DNA of 22,413 nt from JAYWIG01 sp043789035 (GCA_043789035.1 JAYWIG010000001.1:1-22413), one strand, 5' to 3'; positions 1-7,438 are shown, counted from the stretch's first letter. The notes: generated by a model from the letters alone, not told the origin. A program made the numbers and translations.

Positions 1-432
1 CTCTAAGCTGGAATTCACAAAACCGATATGGTTGGCAAGTTCGCTTTCAATGCGGGGTGACAAGGGCGCGCCAGCATCTCCTAGGCGAGAAACGTATAGC
101 TTAAGCAGCAAGGGCAGCATTGCCGAACCCTCCGCGTAGTGCAGCCATTGTTGGTAGTCGTCGTATTCTTTCGATGCCACAGAGGGTTGCAACTTTTGCC
201 CGTAGTGCCGCACGATGTAGTCGATGATGGCACCGGATTCGATAATGACTCGGCCGTCATCGGTGATTACAGGCGACTTTCCCAACGGGTGAATCGCTTT
301 AAGTTCGGGTGGCGCTAAGCGAGTTTGTGCGTCGCGCTGGTAGTGTTTAATTTCATAGGGGACGTTCAATTCTTCTAAGAGCCACAGAATGCGTTGTGAG
401 CGAGAATCATTGAGGTGATGAACGACGATCAT
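1..432 (-). CDS. Glutathione S-transferase, N-terminal 144 residues (runs off the left edge)
   Basis: Reading the minus strand from an ATG at 432-430 gives an open frame to the window edge with no stop. The protein begins MIVVHHLNDSRSQRILWLLE, the usual start of a GST thioredoxin-like domain, and continues with the glutathione-site pattern HPLGKSPVITDDGRVIIES (about residues 48-66), where the cis-proline (SPVI) and the Glu-Ser pair normally contact glutathione. The helical C-terminal domain begins near residue 85. GSTs of this type conjugate glutathione to electrophiles or act as reductases or isomerases in the cytoplasm; the substrate cannot be read from the fold. No clear ribosome binding site precedes the start. 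It is divergent from the next gene with about 33 bp between starts. The 3' end is outside the window. Confidence 0.88.
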   Translation of the reverse strand, partial: MIVVHHLNDSRSQRILWLLEELNVPYEIKHYQRDAQTRLAPPELKAIHPLGKSPVITDDGRVIIESGAIIDYIVRHYGQKLQPSVASKEYDDYQQWLHYAEGSAMLPLLLKLYVSRLGDAGAPLSPRIESELANHIGFVNSSLE

Positions 433-465
433 TTTGGGCTTTCAAAAAATTTAAAGGGTGAAGAT

Positions 466-855
466 ATGAGTATGAACGAAAACGAAGCTTTTAAGGCTGG
501 CCTTGCGGTTCGCAAGAAGGTGCTTGGCGATAAATATGTGAATGATGCAATGTCGAGGATGGACGATTTCACTGAGCCTTTGCAGCAATATTTAACTGAG
601 CATGCTTGGGGTGCGGTTTGGGCGCGCGATGGTTTGCCTTTGAAAACCCGCAGTATGTTGAACTTGGCCATGTTGAGCGCGATCAATCGCCCGCATGAGT
701 TAAAAATTCATATTCGTGGCGCGCTGAACAATGGCGTTACTAAAGAAGAAATGCGCGAGATATTTCTGCAAGTAGGCGTATATTGCGGTGCTCCGGCGGC
801 GCTTGAATCGTTTAAGTTGGCGCAAGAGGTTTTTAAAGAGTTAGACCTGAAGTGA
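466..855 (+). CDS. Carboxymuconolactone decarboxylase family protein (PcaC-like)
   Basis: The 129-residue product is a single CMD/AhpD-fold domain. It carries the PcaC-like stretches TEHAWGAVWARDGLPLKTRS and ALNNGVTKEEMREIFLQVGVYCGAPAA; the latter is the family's helical signature. PcaC decarboxylates gamma-carboxymuconolactone in the beta-ketoadipate pathway, but many stand-alone homologues have other or unknown roles, and no other pca gene is nearby. I chose the ATG at 466 because AGGGTGA lies just upstream (about 454-460). A start at 415 in the same frame would overlap the start of the divergent GST gene. Only one cysteine sits in the signature region, so the CxxC redox motif of AhpD peroxidases is absent and a decarboxylase-type role is favoured. 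Pairing with GST suggests catabolism of an aromatic or electrophilic compound (inference). Confidence 0.8.
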   Translation: MSMNENEAFKAGLAVRKKVLGDKYVNDAMSRMDDFTEPLQQYLTEHAWGAVWARDGLPLKTRSMLNLAMLSAINRPHELKIHIRGALNNGVTKEEMREIFLQVGVYCGAPAALESFKLAQEVFKELDLK

Positions 856-973
856 TTCAGTTTTTAACTCCTATCGGTATCGGACGGCATTCGTAAGGAA
901 AGTGACCATTAGTCTACTTAACGAGTGGCACCACGCATCCATAAGTTTTGATAAAGTGCTAAGCTTCGCCGCT

Positions 974-983
974 CGCTATAGCG
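974..983. promoter_or_regulatory. Perfect 10-bp palindrome upstream of the phnC-like gene
   Basis: CGCTATAGCG is a perfect inverted repeat 22 bp before the proposed TTG start, in the 150-bp gap (856-1005) that must hold the promoter of the transporter operon. It could be an operator or overlap a -10 element. I see no convincing -35/-10 pair, and no second copy to support a specific regulator. A short palindrome like this can arise by chance. Confidence 0.25.
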
Positions 984-1005
984 CAATTTTTCAACAAGAC
1001 TGACT

Positions 1006-1854
1006 TTGAGTACCTCCGCTACCATTTCTCTAGCTGATTTGTCAGCGAAACACCCTGCCGCAAAGCCGTCAGCTCCGGCTGCACTTCGAGGTTTAAGTTT
1101 GAAGGTGTCGGCTGGCGAGCACGTGGCTGTCATTGGCCCATCTGGGGCTGGTAAAACCAGTTTGCTACACGTATTAGCCTGCGCACTTAAACCCTTAAGC
1201 GGGGTGTTAGAGATTAACGCACAAAATCCTTGGGCTTTGTCGAAAGGGCAGTTGCAGTTATTACGAGGCGATTTGTTCTTGGCACCCCAAGTCCCGCCAC
1301 TTCCGCCAAGGCAGCGGGTTGTGACAGCGGTGTTGGCGGGTAAGCTGCCGCAGCAATCCCTTTTTGCCAGCTTAAAGAGCCTTTTTTATCCGACCGATAT
1401 CGCATTGGCCGATAGAGCGTTAGCGCAGTTTGATTTAAGTGACAAAATATTTGACCGTGTCGATCGATTGTCTGGCGGCGAACGGCAACGAGTAGGGTTG
1501 GCTAGGCTGCTTGCCTCTGACGCGTCTTTGTTGCTAGTCGATGAGCCATTAAGCGCGCTTGACCCAACTCGATCAAAACAGGCGATTGCTACCTTGCGAG
1601 AAGCAGCAAGTTCGCGTGGCGCTACTCTAATTGCAACCTTACATCAAGTCGAAGTTGCGATTGAAAGTTTCCCGAGAATTATCGGCTTGCGCGATGGCGA
1701 AGTGGCTTTCGATTTACCTGCTGCTGAAGTGACTAAAGATTTGCTCACCGAACTTTACTCGCAGCATCTGGATGAACTCACCGGGCCTGCCCCTTCGGTC
1801 GATATGAATTTGACTTCGCTCGCCCCAACGCGCGCGCAGATGCAATGTCGATAG
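1006..1854 (+). CDS. Phosphonate-type ABC transporter ATP-binding protein (PhnC-like)
   Basis: The product (282 aa) is the cytoplasmic ATPase that powers an importer with the two following permeases. Visible motifs in order are Walker A GPSGAGKT (44-51), a Q-loop glutamine at 95, the signature LSGGERQR (155-162), Walker B LLLVDEP (175-181) and the switch histidine at 213. The region between Walker A and the signature, followed downstream by two PhnE-type permeases, points to the PhnC family, whose members import phosphonates, phosphite or related oxyanions. The best start is TTG at 1006: an in-frame TAG lies at 979-981 and there is no in-frame ATG before the conserved domain. The ribosome binding site is weak, which suggests modest expression. 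It overlaps the next gene by 10 bp. The substrate is not proven, because the operon lacks a binding protein and any phosphonate enzyme. Confidence 0.82.
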   Translation: MSTSATISLADLSAKHPAAKPSAPAALRGLSLKVSAGEHVAVIGPSGAGKTSLLHVLACALKPLSGVLEINAQNPWALSKGQLQLLRGDLFLAPQVPPLPPRQRVVTAVLAGKLPQQSLFASLKSLFYPTDIALADRALAQFDLSDKIFDRVDRLSGGERQRVGLARLLASDASLLLVDEPLSALDPTRSKQAIATLREAASSRGATLIATLHQVEVAIESFPRIIGLRDGEVAFDLPAAEVTKDLLTELYSQHLDELTGPAPSVDMNLTSLAPTRAQMQCR

Positions 1855-2702
1855 AGACAAGCCTTGGAAATCCTCGTCAATCACGAGAGTTTGCCAAGCG
1901 AGATCCGGCATTTATTCAACGCATGTTCTGGTCAGTTGCAGCGATAGTGTTGCTCTGGCCACTGATGGTGGCCACCGAGTTTAAGCCGTGGGTTTTGCTC
2001 GACCCCGATAACTTAAAGCCCGCGTTGAATTTTCTGCGCGACATGGTACCGCCCAAGGTACAGCCAGAATTCCTGTTGATGGTGCTCAAAGAGACGTGGC
2101 GCACCGTGGCGATCGCAACAGCAGGCATTACCTTGTCGCTAGTAATCGCCATTCCACTAGCATTGCTAGCAACCCGTACCCTTTCAATCTCAAGTTTGTC
2201 GGGTTCAATGTCGTGGCCTGCGCGTGCGTTGAGAACATTGGTGAGGTGGGTGCTCATTATTCTTCGAAGCGTGCCGGAACTCATTTGGGCGTTAGTATTT
2301 GTACGGGTGGTAGGCTTAGGCCCAACCTCGGGGGTCATTGCGATTGCACTCACCTACGGCGGCATGCTTGGCAAAGTGTATGCCGAAATACTCGAAAGTG
2401 GCGATGCTCACGGTACGCAGTCTTTATTGCGAAATGGTAGCGGTCGATTGCAAGCGTTTTTCTATGGTTTATTGCCACAAAATGCCGCTGAGATCACCAG
2501 CTACACGGTATATCGATGGGAATGTGCGATTCGTTCGTCTGCAGTTTTAGGCTTTGTGGGTGCTGGTGGTTTAGGCCAACAAATGGACGTATCGATGAAA
2601 ATGTTCGCGGGCTCTGAAGTCGCGACCATGCTGATCATGTTTGTGATTTTGGTAGGGGTAGCGGACTACGTGAGTGCTTGGTTGCGTAAGGAGCTTGGAT
2701 GA
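1845..2702 (+). CDS. Phosphonate-type ABC transporter permease (PhnE-like, first copy)
   Basis: The 285-residue inner-membrane protein has hydrophobic segments near residues 27-45, 90-110, 135-165 and 260-280. It also has the PhnE hallmark RSVPELIWALVFVRVVGLGP (about 142-161) and a C-terminal AVLGFVGAGGLGQQM block preceded by YRWE. The cytoplasmic coupling region (AEILESGDAHGTQSLLRNGS) corresponds to the EAA loop that docks on the ATPase. It starts at an ATG inside the end of the ATPase gene (10-bp overlap) and ends in an ATGA overlap with the next gene, so the three genes are translationally linked. PhnE-family permeases work as dimers; two different copies here imply a heterodimer. The family call is firm and the transported compound is not. 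Confidence 0.83.
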   Translation: MSIETSLGNPRQSREFAKRDPAFIQRMFWSVAAIVLLWPLMVATEFKPWVLLDPDNLKPALNFLRDMVPPKVQPEFLLMVLKETWRTVAIATAGITLSLVIAIPLALLATRTLSISSLSGSMSWPARALRTLVRWVLIILRSVPELIWALVFVRVVGLGPTSGVIAIALTYGGMLGKVYAEILESGDAHGTQSLLRNGSGRLQAFFYGLLPQNAAEITSYTVYRWECAIRSSAVLGFVGAGGLGQQMDVSMKMFAGSEVATMLIMFVILVGVADYVSAWLRKELG

Positions 2703-3535
2703 GCCCACCTGATACAACCGCCGCAAACGACATGTATCGATTGCCACCAAAGCTTTTCGATGCACGTTGCAAGGCCTGTTGGTTTGTCCTCAGTTTGGTC
2801 GTGCTGTCGGTAGCAAGCTTCTGGTCACTCGATCTGCAATGGGCGAAGTTTTTAAGCCCTGAAGCATTTGGGCGTATGGCGAAGTTCATAGGCGAATTGT
2901 TCTCCCCTGAAACCTCTACAAAGTTTCTTACTAAACTAATCATCGCCTCATGGGAAACCTTGGCAATGAGTGCGATTGGTACCATCATCGCAGCGGTGCT
3001 GGGGCTAGCATTAGCACTTCCCGCGAGTAAGACGTTTGCAGATGATCGTGCGCGGCTTCGTGGACCAACTAGGCTTATCTTGAATGCGCTGAGAAGTATT
3101 CCGGAATTGGTATGGGCCTCATTGCTTTTGATTTGCGTAGGGCTCGGGCCTTTCGCTGGAGCGATGGCATTAGGCCTGCATACTGCGGGCGTGTTGGGGC
3201 GTTTGTTCGCGGAGAGTATTGAAAACGTTGAGGGTGGACCTGGCTTTGCACTGCGGGTGCGCGGTATCAGCGAAGCCAAAGTGTTTTGGTTCTCAACCTT
3301 GCCATTAGTGATTCCCCAATTACTAAGTTACACGCTATACCGTTGGGAAAATAACATTCGCGCAGCCGCAGTGTTGGGTGTTGTCGGTGCCGGTGGCTTA
3401 GGCCAAATGCTGGCGTTTCATATGGGTTTGTTTCAAATGGGTGAAACAAGCTCGATACTTATCGCGATGATCACATTAGTTGCGTTAGTCGATGTAGTGA
3501 GTTTTGCGAGTAGGCGTTGGATGACTGCGACTTAA
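2699..3535 (+). CDS. Phosphonate-type ABC transporter permease (PhnE-like, second copy)
   Basis: This 278-residue membrane protein is a diverged partner of the preceding permease. It shares RSIPELVWASLLLICVGLGP (about 131-150), the EAA-like loop around AESIENVEGGPGFALRVRG and the ending YRWENNIRAAAVLGVVGAGG. The gene begins at the ATGA overlap with its upstream neighbour. Together with the ATPase the pair forms the membrane part of a PhnCEE-type importer. No PhnD-type periplasmic binding protein lies on either side, so substrate capture would depend on a gene elsewhere. Its stop codon overlaps the stop of the convergent amidohydrolase gene within the sequence TTAA (3532-3535), leaving no room for a terminator between the two. 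Confidence 0.82.
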   Translation: MSPPDTTAANDMYRLPPKLFDARCKACWFVLSLVVLSVASFWSLDLQWAKFLSPEAFGRMAKFIGELFSPETSTKFLTKLIIASWETLAMSAIGTIIAAVLGLALALPASKTFADDRARLRGPTRLILNALRSIPELVWASLLLICVGLGPFAGAMALGLHTAGVLGRLFAESIENVEGGPGFALRVRGISEAKVFWFSTLPLVIPQLLSYTLYRWENNIRAAAVLGVVGAGGLGQMLAFHMGLFQMGETSSILIAMITLVALVDVVSFASRRWMTAT

Positions 3536-4536
3536 AGCGTCGCGACGCCGAGAAGTGCGGCGGCATTGCCACCCGCAATAGCAGTTAATGCTTGACCTTC
3601 AACACCGCATGACTGTAGCCAAGCAATAGGGTCTTTCTCGCCTACCGGGTAATCGCTACCCATTACGATGCGCTCAGCGCCCACTCGCTCAACTAGCACT
3701 TTGAAAACTTGTGGGTCATAGACGCAAGAGTCGTAGTAAAACTTCTTTAAAAATGAGCTGGGCGATTCTCCGTTCATATTACGCACGGTATCTGGTCGGT
3801 TCGCCGTGTTTCTATCCATGCGCCCCATGTAATGAGGGAAGTAGCCACCGCCGTGCGCCATCACGATATTGAGCTTCGAAAATTTCGTCATCACGCCTTC
3901 GTAGATTAATGACGCCATGCATTTAGCTTCTTCGATGGATTGCCCTAGGGAGTTCCACAATGCGTAGCGTTGAAACCAACTATCCCAAGTGCCTTCGGGG
4001 TGAATCCAAGTCACGATACCGAGGGCTTCGATTGCCTCCCAGAAGGGGTGATAAATTGGGTCGCCCATGTAAACACCGTTGTAGCTTGACGATACGTTGG
4101 CTACTTTTAAGCCCAGCGTTGCGTAGGCGCGTCGAAGTTCGGCAATTGCGAGTGAGCAGTCTTGTAGCGGTAAAACCATGCTACCGATAAAACGGTTTTG
4201 GTGTTTGCCTTGCCACTGTGCCGATTGTTCATTGCTTAACTGGCATAAACGAAGATCCGTATTCGCATCGGCCCAAGACGTGCCCTGTAGCACTGTGCTT
4301 GATGTGACGACGGACATATCAATGCCCCGGCTGTCCATGTCTTCGAGCACAGTTTCAGGCTCGAAAATTCGCCCGAGTAATTGTTGTGCACCGGGCCGTG
4401 GTGCAGCCGCAGGCGTGGCCCCAAAACCGGTAAATACGGTTTTGTTTGTGGAGGCTGCGAATACCTGCCTTTCCAACTGGTGGGCATGAAAATCAATGAC
4501 TAATGGAGGAGCTGAGGATGGTTTTACTAAAGGCAT
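3532..4536 (-). CDS. ACMSD-like amidohydrolase / decarboxylase (amidohydrolase-2 family)
   Basis: The 334-residue product is a metal-dependent TIM-barrel enzyme of the group containing 2-amino-3-carboxymuconate-6-semialdehyde decarboxylase and gamma-resorcylate decarboxylase. Candidate metal and catalytic residues are present: DFHAH with H17 and H19, H179 in the IHPEG motif, H228 in MAHGGGYFP and D295 in MGSDYPVGE. Such enzymes usually remove CO2 from aromatic or unsaturated carboxylic acids, and some hydrolyse lactones or amides. The exact substrate cannot be assigned. It faces a Bug-type binding-protein gene across a 54-bp divergent gap, so uptake of a carboxylate and its decarboxylation may be linked (inference). 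The ATG at 4536 is preceded by only a weak ribosome binding site. Confidence 0.8.
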   Translation of the reverse strand: MPLVKPSSAPPLVIDFHAHQLERQVFAASTNKTVFTGFGATPAAAPRPGAQQLLGRIFEPETVLEDMDSRGIDMSVVTSSTVLQGTSWADANTDLRLCQLSNEQSAQWQGKHQNRFIGSMVLPLQDCSLAIAELRRAYATLGLKVANVSSSYNGVYMGDPIYHPFWEAIEALGIVTWIHPEGTWDSWFQRYALWNSLGQSIEEAKCMASLIYEGVMTKFSKLNIVMAHGGGYFPHYMGRMDRNTANRPDTVRNMNGESPSSFLKKFYYDSCVYDPQVFKVLVERVGAERIVMGSDYPVGEKDPIAWLQSCGVEGQALTAIAGGNAAALLGVATL

Positions 4537-4590
4537 GATGTTCAGCTTAAGATTAAACTCAGATATAAAAGAATAGTTGGAGAAGATGGT

Positions 4591-5562
4591 ATGCGATTTA
4601 CAAAATCGTGTTTGATGGTCTTGTCGGCGCTGAGTTTATTGTTCAGTCTAAATTCCATGGCTCAGGAGTTTCCAAACAAACCCATTCGTATTTACGTAGG
4701 CCAAGGTGCCGGTGGCGGTATGGATACTTTGGCACGCTTGATTGGACAAAAGTTGTCGGCTAATTTAAACCAACCGGTAGTGGTGGAAAATAAAGTTGGT
4801 GCGGGCGGCATCATCGCTACAGACTTTGTCGCAAAGGCACCCGCTGATGGCTACAGCTTACTGATGGGGCCGATTGGCAATATGGTGTTTACACCGATTC
4901 TTGTGCCCAAGCTTCGCTACTCTGCGACTAAAGACTTTGCGCCAATTTCACTGGTCGCTACCTTCCCATTGTTACTGGTGGTGAGCGCCAAACAGCCATT
5001 CAACTCGGTGCAAGATTTAGTGGCCCACATGAAATCGCACCCGGAAAAATCAAATTACGGTGGCTCCGGCCCAGCGTTTCAGTTTGCCTCGGAATTGTTT
5101 CGGCTAAAAACCGGCACGCCGGGTGAGTTTATTCAATATAAAAGCATGACTGAAACACTCACTGCTTTGATCTCTGGCGATTTAGTGATGTCGATGGTCG
5201 ATACCGGCCCAGCTACGCCGTTGATTCAAGATGGCAGAGTACGGGCGCTTGCAGTAACGTCACCGACGCGTTTGGCCGCATTTCCAAATGTGCCTACCAT
5301 GGCTGAGTTAGGTTTTAAAGACATTGAGTTTCGCTATTGGGCAGGTATTTTTGCGCCGGCAGGAACTCCAGCCGCGGTGGTTGCACGATTAGAAGTCGAG
5401 ATTAATCGTATCGTGAAATTGCCCGATATCGCAGCGAAGATGGCGTCTATTCAAGTGACGCCGACAGGCTCAACTGCCGAAGAGTTAACCCGCTTAGTTA
5501 GCAGTGATTTAGTGCGTTGGGGGGCTGTTGCCGAGACCGCAAAGATTAAGCCACAAGAATAA
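4591..5562 (+). CDS. Bug/TctC-family periplasmic solute-binding receptor
   Basis: The 323-residue protein begins with a Sec signal peptide (hydrophobic core about 7-21, likely cleaved after SMA at 24). It continues with the Bug-family hallmark FPNKPIRIYVGQGAGGGMDT, followed by ARLIGQKLSANLNQPVVVEN and GAGGIIATDFVAKAPADGY. These receptors bind small carboxylates or amides with the alpha-helical dipole of two conserved loops, and are vastly expanded in Burkholderiales. The matching TctA/TctB membrane proteins are not in the window, which is common for orphan Bug receptors. A GGAGAAGA ribosome binding site precedes the ATG by a few bases. The divergent ACMSD-like enzyme is the only functional hint to its ligand. 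Confidence 0.9.
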   Translation: MRFTKSCLMVLSALSLLFSLNSMAQEFPNKPIRIYVGQGAGGGMDTLARLIGQKLSANLNQPVVVENKVGAGGIIATDFVAKAPADGYSLLMGPIGNMVFTPILVPKLRYSATKDFAPISLVATFPLLLVVSAKQPFNSVQDLVAHMKSHPEKSNYGGSGPAFQFASELFRLKTGTPGEFIQYKSMTETLTALISGDLVMSMVDTGPATPLIQDGRVRALAVTSPTRLAAFPNVPTMAELGFKDIEFRYWAGIFAPAGTPAAVVARLEVEINRIVKLPDIAAKMASIQVTPTGSTAEELTRLVSSDLVRWGAVAETAKIKPQE

Positions 5563-5761
5563 ATGATCAGGCAAGGAGTAGAAGCGCCACCTAAAAACGC
5601 AACCTACAAACGCAACCTACAAACGCACGCAAGCGCTCGGTGTTTCCGAGCGGCCTGTGTATATTGAAGAAATTGATGTTGTACCTATTTCTACGACCCC
5701 GACAATTCCAGGGCATCGCTCGACTATCGCTTTTGATGGAACTGAAGCACATAAAAAATAG
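5563..5761 (+). pseudogene. Small frame frameshifted by a 13-bp tandem duplication
   Basis: Immediately after the receptor's TAA an ATG opens a frame that now stops at 5665-5667 after 34 codons. Removing one 13-bp repeat unit joins it to a second frame ending at TAG 5759-5761, giving 61 residues with a plausible protein-like ending (QALGVSERPVYIEEIDVVP, then STTPTIPGHRST). I do not recognise the product. A good AAGGAG (5573-5578) inside the frame is not followed by a start codon, so this could instead be the tail of a larger gene whose front was deleted. Either way it looks broken. The alternative is that it was never coding and the restored frame is chance. Confidence 0.35.
5595..5626. repeat. 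Direct tandem repeat, 13-bp unit, about 2.5 copies
   Basis: The unit AAACGCAACCTAC occurs at 5595-5607 and 5608-5620, and is followed by a partial third copy AAACGC at 5621-5626. The unit length is not a multiple of three, so each added copy changes the reading frame of anything translated across it. This is the typical product of replication slippage. Confidence 0.9.
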
Positions 5762-5927
5762 CAGCTTCAACTGATTATTTACCCTGCGCCCAGCCTTCAG
5801 TACTATTGCTGCAGGGTTCGGGGCCACTTAACCGAAGAAGTTGCAACGCGCCGTGCATTCGCTGAAATCATCGAGTGCAAGCGTTGGCGGTGTTGAGCTA
5901 TCAAAACTAGCCGCTACGCAAACAACC
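5762..5927. other. Gene-free stretch between converging units
   Basis: Together with the broken frame before it, this makes about 365 bases (5563-5927) without an intact gene. It lies between the end of the plus-strand remnant and the end of the minus-strand HbpS-like gene. The only structure I see is a loose inverted repeat, ACCCTGC (5781-5787) with GCAGGGT (5811-5817), separated by 23 bases and with no T-run. No promoter, RNA gene or intact frame is evident. Confidence 0.5.
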
Positions 5928-6347
5928 TTAGCCGTGAGTGAAGCCAACCGCTTCAATACCAGCAATCACAATTTGCTCGTCCTCGTCTCCTGTACCACCC
6001 GATGCACCTGCTGCGCCAATCGTTGCGCCGCTTGCGTCTTTAATCAATACAGCACCAGTCTGAGGCAGAAACTTCCCTTGGGCGGTTGATGCAAGCGCAG
6101 AGAAAAAGTGTGGATTGTCCTTAGCACGTTGTAGCAAGGTACGGCTCGATGCGCCCATGGCAATGGCTGCCCATGATTTACCCGTGGCAATATCGAGGCG
6201 GAACATACTGGCGCCGTCTTGACGTTGCGAAGCAATCACATGGCCAGCAGTGTCGAGAACGACCACCCCCATCGGCTTGTATTTGAGCGAGTTCGATGCC
6301 TTTAATGCGGAATCGATGATGGCGTTGGCTTGAGCGAGAGTGAGCAT
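5928..6347 (-). CDS. HbpS/GlcG-like (DUF336) protein
   Basis: The 139-residue product matches the HbpS/GlcG fold: an N-terminal helix ANAIIDSALKASNSLKYKPM, the strand GVVVLDTAGHVIASQRQDGA, a central AWAAIAMG-like helix (KSWAAIAMGASSR) and a glycine-rich ending GAAGASGGTGDEDEQIV. HbpS binds haem and senses redox stress in Streptomyces; GlcG-type relatives lie in many catabolic operons with no settled function, and some act as lyases or small-ligand binders. There is no signal peptide, so it is cytoplasmic. AAGGAA lies a few bases before the ATG at 6347, and the regulator gene ends 10 bp upstream. It is the last gene of the long minus-strand operon, so an accessory role in ureide breakdown or sensing is possible (inference). 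Confidence 0.82.
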   Translation of the reverse strand: MLTLAQANAIIDSALKASNSLKYKPMGVVVLDTAGHVIASQRQDGASMFRLDIATGKSWAAIAMGASSRTLLQRAKDNPHFFSALASTAQGKFLPQTGAVLIKDASGATIGAAGASGGTGDEDEQIVIAGIEAVGFTHG

Positions 6348-6357
6348 TGGGTTCCTT

Positions 6358-7029
6358 TTACTTTGTTTGTCGTTTTCTACTACGAGCTTGAGATAGCTCG
6401 GATAACGTCATTTTACGAACTTCTGTTTTACTCGTCTCAATGTGGGTGCGTAAAAGCAATATTGCTTGGTCTGCTCTGTGCATAGCGATGGCCCGCAAGA
6501 TTTGCCCATGCTCGTCATACGTTGCTTCGATACGCGAGGTCTGCGTGAAGTCTAGTCGCCGAATGATGCGAATCTGTTCAGTAACATCTTGATGAACGCG
6601 GGCAATTTCTGGGTTGCCTAAGGCGGAAATTAAGCCGGTGTGAAATGCTTCGTCTAGCTTAGCAACCCGCTTGCCATCGGTTTCCCTATCCTTGAGCGCA
6701 ACTAGCCAAATTGCGGTAAGTGCATCTAACGCAACGGTTTCCGCATCAGCCAATCGCCTGACTGCCGCAGTTTCTAAAACCAAGCGTAGATCATATAAAT
6801 GTTCGAAGCGATTGAAGTCGAAAGGCTTTACCAGCCAGCCGCTGCGAAATTGAACCTCGACCCAACCTTCTTGTTGCAGTTTAAACAAGGCTTCGCGAAT
6901 TGGTGTGCGCGACATCGCTAACTGTTTAACGAGGCTGTTCTCGGAAAAGCGATCTCCGGGTATTAACTTAAAGTTGGCTATTTCCCCTTTGATCTTAGAA
7001 TAGGCAAGCTCTGAGAGAGATGTGGCCAT
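6358..7029 (-). CDS. GntR-family transcriptional regulator, FCD (FadR-like) type
   Basis: The 223-residue protein has an N-terminal winged helix (residues about 5-70) with the typical recognition stretch NSLVKQLAMSRTPIREALFK. A C-terminal FCD ligand domain runs from about 76 to 200. The FCD metal set is visible as D126, H130, H174 and H196, with the usual spacing between the last two histidines. FCD regulators bind palindromes of the TGTNNACA type and release them when a small acid or amide binds. Two identical palindromes with exactly this core lie in the divergent region 9 kb upstream, at the head of its own operon and of the BMP operon. I infer autoregulation and control of both operons. 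It sits between atzH and the HbpS-like gene, with gaps of 24 and 10 bp. Confidence 0.88.
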   Translation of the reverse strand: MATSLSELAYSKIKGEIANFKLIPGDRFSENSLVKQLAMSRTPIREALFKLQQEGWVEVQFRSGWLVKPFDFNRFEHLYDLRLVLETAAVRRLADAETVALDALTAIWLVALKDRETDGKRVAKLDEAFHTGLISALGNPEIARVHQDVTEQIRIIRRLDFTQTSRIEATYDEHGQILRAIAMHRADQAILLLRTHIETSKTEVRKMTLSELSQARSRKRQTK

Positions 7030-7053
7030 GAAGGTTCTTTAGGTTGCAGATTT

Positions 7054-7428
7054 TCAGAGCATTAAGCTTACATGAGCAGCAACAACCCTCCATCCTTCTG
7101 GCATTTTCACCCAAGTTTGGCTCTGCCTGCCTACCTTGTTACCACCCGCTCGTTGGAATTCAATATTGGCCGTAGCCATTGCATCGCCATAGGTAGTAAT
7201 GACTGTGCGCAAAACTGTTCTGTTTAGTCCCGCGCTCGGGCGGGAGGCCCGAAAGTCTGCAATCTCTTTATAGCCGTACAGGTTTTCGCCAACACCATAT
7301 CGCAAAGTGTACGTACTATTCCAAAAAAGCTCATCTAAAACTGCAATGTCATTAGTAACAAGCGCTTGCTCATATCGATCAAATGCAGCTTCGACTTCGG
7401 CCAATACTTTCGGTGAATTAATTTCCAT
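7054..7428 (-). CDS. atzH: AtzH-like (DUF3225, SnoaL-fold) amidohydrolase
   Basis: The product is a single 124-residue SnoaL-like domain of the DUF3225 family. In Pseudomonas sp. ADP, AtzH is reported to convert 1,3-dicarboxyurea, the AtzE product, to allophanate, with Tyr22 and Arg46 needed for catalysis. Here a Tyr and an Arg occur with the same 24-residue spacing: Y19 in FDRYEQAL and R43 in YTLRYGVGEN. The ending WVKMPEGWRVVAAHVS is typical of the fold. Of the two adjacent ATGs I prefer the one at 7428, because GAGG then sits 5 bases upstream; the other, at 7431, leaves only 2. It follows atzE by 10 bp, and the order atzG-atzE-atzH is the same as in the cyanuric acid operon. Function is transferred by homology and synteny. 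Confidence 0.87.
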   Translation of the reverse strand: MEINSPKVLAEVEAAFDRYEQALVTNDIAVLDELFWNSTYTLRYGVGENLYGYKEIADFRASRPSAGLNRTVLRTVITTYGDAMATANIEFQRAGGNKVGRQSQTWVKMPEGWRVVAAHVSLML

Positions 7429-7438
7429 CATTGCCTCG

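Noticed and set aside
415..465. Longer start for the carboxymuconolactone-decarboxylase-family gene
   Set aside because: It would overlap the start of the divergent GST gene, and a good ribosome binding site lies before the ATG at 466.
923..940. Possible sigma-54 promoter (TGGCAC...)
   Set aside because: TGGCAC is present, but no TTGC follows at the required spacing.
5634..5652. Hairpin CGCTCGG-TGTTT-CCGAGCG as a terminator
   Set aside because: The 7-bp stem is perfect, but no T-run follows on either strand, and it falls within the restored small frame.
5781..5817. Inverted repeat ACCCTGC/GCAGGGT as a bidirectional terminator
   Set aside because: The 23-base loop is long and neither side has an adjacent T-run; at most a weak terminator.
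5591..5827. Minus-strand frame of 78 codons in the gene-poor stretch
   Set aside because: It has an arginine- and cysteine-rich composition, no ribosome binding site, overlaps the tandem repeat, and shows no recognisable domain.
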